Assembly: GCA_037176845.1 (NCBI GenBank)
Contig: JAYKXP010000157.1
Location: 37,719-101,718, forward strand
DNA from: Paramarasmius palmivorus
Taxonomy: Eukaryota > Basidiomycota > Agaricomycetes > Agaricales > Marasmiaceae
Direction: 5' to 3'
DNA: 64,000 nt
The position numbers and the translations under genes were made by a program. How positions within the stretch are numbered: position 1 is the first letter of the stretch; each line of letters begins with the position of its first letter. Shown here piece by piece: positions 24,277 through 34,141 of this stretch. Below the pieces are notes generated by a model that was given only the letters and a program-made list of their open reading frames with translations, was not told the origin of the DNA and did no database searches.

Positions 24277-24390
24277 AATCACTGTAGGTTGAGATATGTA
24301 TCTGACAAGTTTTATGCTTAAAGTTAACATATGTTGCACATATACTTGTGCATTTAACTTGATATATGCATATTGAAGTCAGTTGTGGAT
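24277..24390. repeat. Spacer (loop) of foldback B
   Basis: 114 bp between the two palindrome arms, starting AATCACTGTAGGTTGAGATA. The same spacer occurs in copy C, and part of it occurs at the end of single-arm copy A. Confidence 0.75.
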
Positions 24391-25223
24391 GGATTTCCTT
24401 CAACCCTGGATATATTCTTGACTGGTTTTTCACCCTGAATTCGATTTTGAGGTTCCCCAAGCCCCCAGATCAACCCCTGCAATACTACATCCATAGTACA
24501 TGTTTTCTGTAATTGTGCAGGATTTGATTAGTCTGGTATATGGATTCCTGTCATGGGATCCATGGAGGCAATTGATATTCCTGTTCTATGCATAGTGAAC
24601 AGTCTCTCATTCATTTTTGGTGATTTTAGGAGCAATCCCCATGCTCCAGTACAAAAAAACCCCTAAAAATGCGATTTTTTATGTATTTTTTATGTAGCAA
24701 CATACAGATGTATTCAAAAAATGTTCTTTCAAAGTAGGAAAGTGTATTTTGGGTGCCTGAACTCGATTCTGAACTCCCTTTGGTGCTGGGATGCTTCCCT
24801 GAGGTGCTATTCATGTGTTACTGCCTGTGTTACATAACTGTACAATACATTGGATTGAACAAGGTGTTGCACATACAGGAGTGCTTGGGCAAGTATATAT
24901 TCATCATCTATACACCCTAGAGTGGGTTATGAACAAGAATTAGCCCATTCCAATCATTCCCTGTGGTATAGTATTACCAATGTCCAAAAAAAGCGAATTT
25001 AGCTGTAATAAATCTGGAAAAATAGGCAGCTCTCCAGGATTGTAAACAAAGCAAGGGGACATATATATCATCTCTGATTCACAATATCTAAGCCCTAGCT
25101 GCACTATATCCCATCCTGTAATTCTATTCCCCCAATTTCGGAGATTTTCAGTATTTTTGATATTTAAGCACCATTATCCCACTAATCTATGTACTATTTA
25201 GTGTCCCCAGGCTTGTATTTAAT

Positions 25224-25231
25224 GTATCTAG
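25224..25231 (+). repeat. Left target-site duplication GTATCTAG
   Basis: Exact 8 bp match to 38957-38964. The base before the insertion and the base after the right copy are contiguous in the intact arm sequence of the foldback family (GTATCTAGGTCC), so the pre-insertion site can be read directly. Confidence 0.92.
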
Positions 25232-25382
25232 CACCTATCATTCCCAGATTATGGCATGTACAGAGTCCGATCAAATAATATTATTTTACTCTGTACAGTG
25301 CCTGTTAATAAAAAAACGAGCAGATTGCTAAAGTGTAATATTTAGAAAATTAAGAATATCATATCCCTTCCCATTAGAGTCC
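25232..25382 (+). repeat. Left terminal inverted repeat of the KDZ transposon
   Basis: Starts CACCTATCATTCCCAGATTA and ends at CATTAGAGTCC. It matches the reverse complement of 38806-38956 at every position I compared. Confidence 0.93.
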
Positions 25383-25466
25383 TTTTCAAGTGTCCCTCAA
25401 TACCACGACTTGTACAGGTTGAAACATTGATATCAAGAGCATACTATACATCAAATACAATACAGT

Positions 25467-28400
25467 CTATGTGATAGTGTTAAGTACAGCCTCTGCACGC
25501 TCCATATCCTCAAGAGTGTCTTCCTCCGTATCGCTATCCACATCTTCAGAGCTCTCTTCGTTCATGTCATGGCCAACTGTATCAGAAGCGTCCTTCGTGT
25601 CATTCACCTGGCGCTTCATTCCCGTTCCAGGTGCGAACCAATGCTTGTTTGCCGGATTGAATCCTTCCAGCTCTGTGATGGCTCGGAGGCGTTTGATATG
25701 AAGAGCGTGAAAGCGGCCACGTTCCGCAAACTTGAGATGAATATGGTACGCAAATGCTGGGTCGGACTCCCCCACCTCATCAAGAACTTGCTGGCTATAG
25801 GTGAGCTCTTCTGTGATGTAGGTTATCAACCGTCGAATCTCAATGTGAAGACGTTCAAGTTCTTCTTCAGCACAAAGGACTTTGAAGTACGAAGTCATGA
25901 GCTCCCTATTGGCAGGAAGAGTCCATGCCTTCCGTTGAACATCGCTACCGGTCTCTCGGAGAAAGTCGAAGTCAGCCAGAAAGCTGCAGTTTACCACGTC
26001 ATTCCACTCCAATGTTGGCTGCGGAGGATCAAGTCCTTGTGCAGCTTTATTGAAGCGTTCGATAGCTGAACGAATTGCAGCAGAGCGTGTCTTCATGGCA
26101 CTGACTATTGCTTGGCGCATCTTGTAGCCTGTATACTAGGTATGAGCACAATCCAGGAGTCAAACAAAACTCGTACCTGTGCCTGCGACATTCAATCTGG
26201 CCATCTCGAAGATACACGCAACTACTAAACCTTCCAGCTGATTGAGGGCACGCTGGTAGTCATGATCCTTTGCCTTCTGTTGATATGACATCCATTCCGG
26301 CGAACCAAATACCCATCGAGTGATGTTGAGCTTCTGCTCCATGTTGTGTACGTTGCACAGCAGTTTGCCCTCCATCTCCATCTCGTGAAAGACCTTTGTT
26401 TCCATAGAACGTGTGGCATCACGGCCTTTGGGATCATAGGCCGTCCAGCTTTTGCGCGCTGTCGTCCGTTCTTAGCGAACTAATGAAGACTCCTGCAGCA
26501 CGTAACGTTAGTGGGCAGGTAACCTCCTGGTGACTGGATAATAGGATTCGAGAGTACCAAACTCGAAAACGTTGGCCGACGGTACTTTTGTAACTGAGTA
26601 AACTGATGATGAACTAAGCTTTGCTACACTAGCGTTTCACTCTGGAAACTACTAACTGATATATGCAGAACCAAGCTAAATAAACGAACAGCGGACTAGA
26701 CTTGACAGTGACTAGTCTAAAACTTGGGGTGAGGAATGATAGCTGTATGAAGCTAAAATGTATTTTTCCTTTCTTAGACTTGGCTATACCAATGTTTCAC
26801 TCTGGAAACTACTAACTGATATATGCAGAACCAAGCTAAATAAACAAACAGTGGACTAGACTTGACAGTAACTAGTCTAAAACTTGGGGTGAGGAACAAT
26901 AGCTGTATGAAGCTAAGATATATTTTCCTTTCTTAGACTTGGCTATACCAATGTTTCACTCTGGAAACTACTAACTGATATATGCAGAACCAAGCTAAAT
27001 AAACAAACAGTGGACTAGACTTGACAGTAACTAGTCTAAAACTTGGGGTGAGGAACAATAGCTGTATGAAGCTAAGATATATTTTCCTGGGGTGTACCTA
27101 CGATTACAGCTCCTTATATACTTTTTCAGTGTGCTAAAAATAGAACTATGGATCAGTCAGCGAACTATCTAACTGAGTCAGAAACTATAAATCGAGGGTG
27201 CAAACATGAGTTTTGGGGTACAAAGTGTTATAAATCAAGGGTCCATTCATGATTCTAGGGTTCTTTTGCTTATGAATCAGGTATTTCTCTGTGCGACTCA
27301 TGCACTTGAGTAATTCTGGATCAATCTGAATCAATCTGAGTCAGTTTGAGTCAATTTGAGTCATTCTGAGTCATTCAAAAGCTGTGGCAGCTATGAGGCT
27401 GTGTTGATCCCTAAAATAGAATAAGCATAGAATATCATAGAAAGGTAAGCATAGGGCATAAGGCATAGAAAATAGAAAGGTTGGGCATAGAGTACTTGTA
27501 TCATAATATCAAGAAAAAGCGCAAAACTTTGGGTCACTATGTAAATACCATTTTGTGGTATTACAGCGCATTCTCCAAGCGTTCACTATATGAACGAAAG
27601 GACATTAGCACATAGAGCCCATATTACAAGACCCGAACTTACCGGCAAGTCTGAAGCTCGACGAGCTTCTTGAAGTACTCCATCTTCAATAGCTCTACTT
27701 CCGGCTCTTTCTTCTTGGATAGAAGATGCTGGTGTTCCTCAGTCAGCCATTGATAGAATGTATCTGCGTTCGGGAGTCCAATCTGTCGTGCTCGCTCAAG
27801 GATGGCTGGTTTGGTCGCAATTGTATGGAGCACAGCCTTGTAGTTTCCGAGCAAGATCTTCGAGAGGTTGGCGTAGGTTTCGTAATTATCGTGGTGATAG
27901 ATGTATTCGACAATGGTTTGAAGGCGATGAAAAATGCTAGAATGGCGAGTAGCAACGGCCAGAGCGTTTGACTTGGAGAAGTAGCGCTCGCATTGCTCCA
28001 AGTTCTCCATGCCTACTCCTTTCAGATAGGTAAGGAGGAAGCTCAGCTGGCAAATTCGCTGATGAGCATGGCCATGGAGAATCCCAATGAGCATGATGAC
28101 CTCTTCTCTAAAAGCAGAGTCTCGGAGAGGTGATTTGAGAACCGTTTTCAGTAAGTTGCATGCGAGGTCGTAGCCACAACCCACGCCCTTTGGTAGTAGT
28201 GGAGGTAGACCAGAGGCTGCCCTTTTCTTGTTCAGCAGCTCTCGCTCTGCTCGTAGCCCGTCCAGAAGCTCGTGCAACAAGGCAAGCGGATACTTCCTCT
28301 GTTCCCCGCTATGCATCATGTCGGCAGCTTTGAGCATGAAGCTGTGACGACACAGCATGACGAACCACCCTTGAGCATCGAACACATTCCAGGCCTTTGC

Positions 28401-29741
28401 AATGTGTTGGTCGTTCATATTCTTCCACTTTCCTTCACATGGGCCTTCGCTATCTTTGATATTATCGCTATCAATGTCGGTACCCATCTCCTTTGCTGTG
28501 GCCTTCCAGTTTTCCGGCGCCCACTTCTGAACCTTTTCCCATGGTACAAAGTAGTCGCCTCCACCGCTCCTGTTGTCAGGCCGCTCGAGACTAGGTCCAG
28601 CATATGATTTTCCATTCGAATCGGGGCTGCGTCGCTGAACTCTTTTCATGGAGTCGTTCCCGTCAAAACACACGAGGGTGCCAATCTCCAACTCAGGCTC
28701 GTTCTCTACTGGATACTGGCAGCAAGGGCAGTTGTTCAGCATTTGCCAGCGCTCTGTGTCATGTTTTAAACGTTTCTGAACACGCTGATGGAGTTCGCGT
28801 TGGATAGCCAGATAGCAGTCATAGGCCCGAGAGAACTGGTCGGATAATGTGTCGCGATATGGAAAGCCTTGTAAATCGCACAGGCCGCGGACAAAAGGCT
28901 GAATAGCCAGTCGTGGACAGCGACAGCTAAGGTGATAATATAGCTCCAGTACGCTGATTGTGACGGCTCGAACATGTAGCAAAGGACTACATGGAATCAT
29001 GCCTTGGCGAACCAACGAGGTGGATTTGAGCATTCCTCTGTAGTATTTTGCTCCCATCCGAACTGCATCTGAGAGCTGATATGAGTAAACTGAAGCAATG
29101 TGACAAAGAAACTTACTGAATGTATCCATAACTTCCACCCATTCAGTTGTCTCAACCACGCCGTCATACTCGGCCTCATTCAGTTCCCATTTGCAATAGT
29201 TGTAGTCCAGAAACGCATCCGCCATCTCTGGTATTTGGGGTATCCAATGCTGCTGCTCAGTCTGAATTTGATTCCTTCGAGTTCTGGGATCTTGGTATCG
29301 ACTGTGAGGCAACCATTAGGACACTCAGGTTCACAGATATGAAACATAGCACTCACCACTCTTTCAGGCTGTCGTCAGCCATGTTCAGGATGTCAATGTC
29401 CTCCCAAACATCTGAGTCTTCTGTGTCCTGCTTCGTGCTTGCCTGAGCAGCCTTAGCTTCGGAAGTTGGCACAATAAAATCATAATCCATAGGCATAAAA
29501 GATGAGGTTGACGGCTCGGAGTCTTCGTGGAAATCTACAGGTGGCGTATGGTGTAGCTGCTCGTTTGGAACTGTGATTTTTGGCCTTCTGACCGTCTTTG
29601 TGTTTTGTTCGACTTCCAGTATCTCTGCAGCGGTGAAGGTTTTGGTGGATCAATTGAGGAGACGACCAGGGCCTGAGCTGGCATTGAGTAGGTCGGATCG
29701 GAAAGAGTGAGCAGGAGCTCGAAGCTTGCTTGACTGTCCAT
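25467..29741 (-). pseudogene. KDZ transposase (CxC1-like family), large intron
   Basis: N-terminus at 29741 (MDSQASFELLLTLSDP). An acidic segment ends NMADDSLKEW, which splices to RYQDPRTRRNQIQTEQQHW. The zinc-binding NNCPCCQYP precedes the RNase H-like core. Catalytic acidic positions are visible as LVCFDGNDSMKRV, GVGCGYDLACNLL and GMENLEQCERYFSKSN, the D-D-E triad of KDZ enzymes. The C-terminal coiled region is encoded at 25467-26120 and joins 26405 cleanly across an intron (VAGTG-YKMRQ). Problems: the first exon needs a frame change near 29600, and the join between 27639 and about 26450 requires a 1.2 kb intron filled with tandem repeats where the frame does not connect well. Probably the mobilising enzyme of this element, but this copy may be inactive. 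Confidence 0.88.
26615..27090 (+). repeat. Three tandem copies of a ~159 bp repeat
   Basis: GTTTCACTCTGG recurs at 26634, 26794 and 26953 (spacing 160 and 159), and the units are highly similar through AAACTTGGGGTGAGGAA. The array lies between two exons of the KDZ transposase. The sequence to about 27600 is also low-complexity, with GAGTCA-containing decamers at 27300-27375. It looks like an inserted minisatellite rather than a normal intron. Confidence 0.85.
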
Positions 29742-29774
29742 TCTTTATTGCAGTCCTATGTCTGCCGCTCATGG
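29742..29774. promoter_or_regulatory. Very short divergent gap between KDZ transposase and dioxygenase genes
   Basis: The first plausible ATGs of the two divergent genes are only 33 bp apart. If both starts are right, the 5' leaders must overlap the neighbouring gene or a shared compact promoter is used. Confidence 0.3.
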
Positions 29775-31742
29775 ATGGCAGTGGTGGATGGAGACCACGA
29801 TCAACAAAGTCATGTGATCCGTGTCAGTCATCAGGCCTCAGGTGAGGAACTGCGCGTCACTAACTTCTTCGACTGTTACTACATCCTCGATTGCATATGT
29901 ACGGTACGTGTATTCTTTCCAGTTTCTGGGGGCTCTATTCTACGGCAAGATCAGTACCTTAGCTACCCCGACTTTGGGGAGGCCTCAGGACTGAGCCACT
30001 CTCTTAGCTACTCCGACCTTGGAGAGGCTTCGAGATACTTACCTTTCACTGTTCTTGGTTTTATTTTCTGGGATACTCACATACCTACTCAGAATTGCGA
30101 CAAACAAGAAGCAATCGGGTCTTCAGTCCCTACTCTCTTGATCTAGGTCCAGCCCATGAAGTTCAGGTCATCTCCACTTTGGACACGCGCAAAATCTTAG
30201 AGGATGCTGCAGATAGAGGTGAAGAAGATGGGGATTTGGTTAGCAGGGATGCCATCGACATTTTGGGGGGCGCAGGGCTGCAACGGTCACAGTCTACACC
30301 GCATCAATCTAAACGACTCTGTCTTGACTCAGACCACCCAAGCCACGATGAAGCACACACGGTAATACCGGGAGTTATGCCTATATCGAAGCTTGCCTCT
30401 CTGTTGGATGCCACTACACTGGCGAAGAACCCCGAGCAGTTTAGGAAGGAACATACCTTCATTCTGCAGAATGTGTCGCACTCTCATTCCAATCCGACAG
30501 CTGAGTCTAACACGTCGGCTTTGATCACGAAGGCAAAACGGACGCCAGCTCAGCAGCGGCGCCAGGACAAGAAACACTTGAACTATCGCGAGAAACGAAA
30601 AGGGAAACGAGAAGCTGATCAGGAAGAGGGCGCAACCATAAAGGCCTGTGCTGCCAAGCACGTTGCTGCACTACAATCTTCCGGACTCAATATCAAGGTC
30701 CCCTTCCAGATGGATGCTAGGGAGTGGGTTGGACCCAGTGTAGCTACCCCTCAAAGAAAGCACATTGGGCTTGGGCGATATCTTGGAATTCCTGGTATGC
30801 AGAAAATTGCATGGCCTAACGTTCGGTGAGCCTGGCGATTCAAGGGTTCAAGTGCAATGAGACTCAAACCGGTTTTAGGCAGAGTCGCGTCATCCGAGGC
30901 GTAGATGGCATGCCGTATGCTTTGCTTGCAGGATGGCCTTCTGACGAGTGGCCTGTTGTCATGAAGGAAGTTCAAAGGGTGCTTCAGTGGGCACATGAGC
31001 GACTGAAGTTTGACCTAGACAATCGACGGGGAGATTATGATACCATTGGCATGGGTCTGAGCATGGGTGGAGGACAGGACAGGCCACAACGTCTGAGGAG
31101 CGGCGACGAGGGTCAGAATGGAGAGATTTTAGATGAAGTTCGGGGAAACTGGGCCGTGAAACGAGTCGCTCGTTATCATGACTGTGAGTTTCAAGCTGTA
31201 AGGCCCCGCTATGCGTCAAAACTGGTAACTGTTTTCTTAGATTGCCTCCATTGTGTCTGGAGCAAGATCCATGCGCTTTACACCCGAGTTCTACAGGCGA
31301 TATTCGAGAAAACTGGGGAGCAGCCCAACTTCAAGGATTGCTGCTTCGCTGCAGCTTACTTTAACTTTCGGAAAGCATGCTCGTTAGAGCATTATGATCA
31401 CCTTAATTTCTACTGTGGCCTCTGCGCCGTTTTCAATACAGGCGACTTTCAAAGAGCGGTCACATTGTTTTGTGGGAGTTAGGGCTTGTCATTGAGTTTC
31501 CTCCAGGATGCAGCTGCTTGTTTCCATCTGCTGCATTCAAACATTCTAATGTAGCTATTTGTGATGACGAGACCAGGTGGGCGTTTGTACAGTTTACTGC
31601 AGCTGCCCTGGTTCGTTGGGTTCATAATGGATGTCTCACTGACCTTGAGTTCATGGAGAAGGCAACTTTATTGCAGAAGAAGGAATGGCAGGCTCACCAT
31701 GATCAATTGGGCGAAGTAGGTCTCAGTTTGCTTAGGTTGTAA
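29775..31742 (+). pseudogene. TET/JBP-type 2OG-Fe(II) dioxygenase
   Basis: TET/JBP enzymes oxidise 5-methylcytosine (or thymine) in DNA using Fe(II), oxygen and 2-oxoglutarate. The N-terminus is variable, with a basic KAKRTPAQQRRQDKKHLN region at 30550. An intron with a GTGAGC donor joins NVR to QSRVIRGVDGMPYALLAGWP. Then come the fungal TET signatures: NRRGDYDTIGMGLSMGGGQ; the iron-binding H-x-D in EHYDHLNFYCGLCAVF; GHIVLWELGLVIEFPPG; distal histidine in FKHSNVAI; and the 2-oxoglutarate-binding arginine in ETRWAFVQF. A one-base frame change near 31454, between NTGDFQ and SGHIVLW, separates H-x-D from the distal His, so the copy is broken unless this is a sequencing error. The first intron joints are uncertain. 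Confidence 0.85.
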
Positions 31743-32214
31743 TCTTTGTATGTTATGTACTTGCGATTCCAATGCACTTGTGTCTTGTGTCCATTCAATG
31801 ATCATGCAATGCTCTATGAGTCTGATTTGAGTGGAATGCATAGCTTGTCTAACAATGATGATGCGTTAATTGACAATCATTGACTGAGTCTGTTATCGTG
31901 ACATTTGCTGCAAGCAACAGTGTATTCTCTGACCAATTTCTAGCTGATCTTTCAAATCACTCTCATCTTGTCGCTCTCTGTAGTCGTGATCTCAAAATCT
32001 ATCGATCCTAACAGATTGTCATGAAACGGCTATTCATCTTCCATTGATTTTAGCTACTGATCACGTAGTAATTACAAGTCCAAGAAAGCTGACATGCACT
32101 ACAGTAGCATAAGGACACATGAGGTATCGAAAGGGTACATGCATAGATTTGCAACATTGGGAAGACAAAAAAGGCGACAATCCACGAAAACACAGGTCAT
32201 CACAAAGAAGGTTT
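31743..32214. other. Intergenic region between convergent genes
   Basis: About 470 bp separating the 3' ends of the dioxygenase gene and the minus-strand gene. No ORF or repeat that I can support; presumably 3' untranslated and terminator sequence. Confidence 0.6.
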
Positions 32215-33899
32215 CTAAGCGTCTTCTTCTTCAGCCAATGTACTGACCTCTCCATTCTGCTTGAATTGACGCCACAGAGCCCAGGCTGCGGCCATGGTCC
32301 CGTTGAAGGTCCTCACTTCACTGCTACGGTAAGAGAGACCCTTAATGACAAGATTTTTCCTACTGAAGCATCAGTAAACTTGCTTGTCGAAATGAACCAA
32401 CGAAACATACTTGGAATCATAAACGCCAGGTTTGGTGCCTCTGAGAACAAGGTAGCGACAGTCCCTGGGATACTCATGTTTGAGAAGGTCAAAAATCCCG
32501 CTGTCAAGGCATTCTTGGTAGTACTTGTTGGCAAGATCGACGTCCATGAACCCTCGGCAGATACGCTGAGACTTGAAGGACTCTGGTACAACATTTGTCG
32601 CACCCTTCAAGCCTTTATGATTCACCCTAGATCGTGGTGAAGTTAGCAAGTGAAGTAAGATTGATAAATTGGAAAACGTACCAGGTTCTGAACATACCAT
32701 ACATACCGCCAATGCCACGATACACGATGTATCACCTGTGCTTAGAATGCGGGCAGAATTCCGGGAGCTCGCTAGGGTCAACATGAAGGCCACCTGGGAG
32801 AAGATGTTGAAGCGACCAATCAATTGCTTGAGTATATGGTGGAGGTAACTCCGCTGTTGCAGCTGAAGAGGTGGCTACAGCAGATGAGGTTGATGCAGCT
32901 GCATTGGAGGAAGCTCCAGATGCAGCAACAGGGGGTGCATCCTGAGCAGCTGCTGTAGAGGAACCTGATGCGGAAATGTCACTGGGCACATCTAAAACCA
33001 GCTTGCTGATATTTGCGACATTATGAGGGGCCTCTTCCAATGCAGAGCTGTTGCCGGACGAAGGTGCAAATTCCATACGGACATCGGGATCAGAGTCATG
33101 GATGGTTCGGATCAGATGTGACATATGTAGAGGTACCATGATAACGGGCTGGGTGCTATGATGCTGAGTACGCGAAGAATGGGCTGGTTCTGCAACCTCG
33201 TTCTCAGAGTCCGATGGAATTTGGAACACACCCATCGATCTGGGTACAGTGCTTCGATTTGGAGGTGACCTCAAAGGCGATACTCGAATGCTAGCGGAAG
33301 TTTGGTCTTCATCCGGCGACTTGAAAGCATCGCTTGGATATCCGTTTGGTGAATTGGGGCGAGGCTCCTCAACAATAGCACGTCGACGAACTGGCCTTGT
33401 TGACATTTCGCCATGCTCAGCCACAGGAGTGGCGCCAGGGTTTTTAACAGCAGAGTTGTTATTCCCTGCTCGAAATCTGCTAGGTGTAGATGGTACACCT
33501 TGTGTGGGAGTGACCGGTGGGTTCTGACGTACTGCGCCTTGTGTTTGTGATGTCGCTGGCGTCGCTGGTCTGAGGATGACCCTATGTTCAGCGTTTTGTT
33601 GGCTCCGGGTGGGTGAAGTCGCAGGAGACACCGTGAGTTCAAGTTGCTCTGAAATTGTGAATCGTCAGTTCGTTATCATACAAAGTTTTTTGGCTTACCC
33701 AAGAGCTGGCCGCAATTCTGATGAACCTCTCTCAGGCGTTGAATTTGCTCGCCAACTTGGACCCTGCTATCTTCGAGAGCTTCGCTCAGCTCGTTTTGCC
33801 TCGTAACGGATTGTAAAAGCTCTAGAAAAAAAAGTCGTGATAGTTATTGTCAGTCGTGACGTGGCTACTACAATCAGTGAAAGACTGACCTCGAGACAT
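32215..33899 (-). CDS. Intact five-exon gene with RNase H1 N-terminal-like C-terminus
   Basis: Exons 33899-33890, 33821-33699, 33648-32736, 32626-32411 and 32362-32215 join to 470 codons in frame (469 residues). Introns are 48-109 bases with GT-AG ends; one has CTGAT-type branch sequence. The protein begins MSRELLQSVTRQNELSEALE, a short coiled coil. A long Ser/Pro/Thr-rich, probably disordered middle follows. The folded C-terminus includes FMDVDLANKYYQECLDSGIF, YLVLRGTKPGVYDSN and GLSYRSSEVRTFNG with WALWRQF. The last part follows the Y-x-V-x-x-G-x-x-P-G-[IV]-Y...F-x-G pattern of the RNase H1 N-terminal (viroplasmin-like) nucleic-acid-binding fold; this call is tentative. Being intact while neighbours are broken suggests recent activity or selection. 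Confidence 0.75.
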
Positions 33900-34141
33900 G
33901 TTGACCACCTCCTCTTGCTCACCAAAGGCTTGTCACAGAAGATGTAGAGAGTCATGGTCCAGTCGAATAGGGCTGTTGAGTGTGTTGTTGTGGGTAGTGC
34001 TTGGTTGCATGGTGACGGTTTGGAATCAAGAAATTTGCGTGTGACTTTGGTGTGACCATTTCGCGTAGGTACACAGACACGTGCCAGCGAAAGGTCACCT
34101 TCCAGCGAGACCAGGTCTTTCTCTATAGCACCGTACTCATT

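Larger units (their letters stand above)
22859..25231. mobile_element. Foldback element B, left part (palindromic)
   Basis: The left arm 22859-24276 and right arm starting at 24391 are reverse complements with very few differences, separated by a 114 bp spacer (24277-24390). The right arm breaks off at 25231, where the 13.7 kb KDZ transposon was inserted, and resumes at 38965-39545. The outer arm carries repeated motifs: ATTCCCACACC three times, GCTTTTGGCWTCCCAAAATG twice and AAAAATCGCATTTTT twice. These look like subterminal protein-binding repeats. No protein of meaningful length is encoded, so it is non-autonomous. A direct repeat TTGTAAAAGT flanks it (22849-22858 and 39546-39555) and may be its target duplication. 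Confidence 0.85.
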
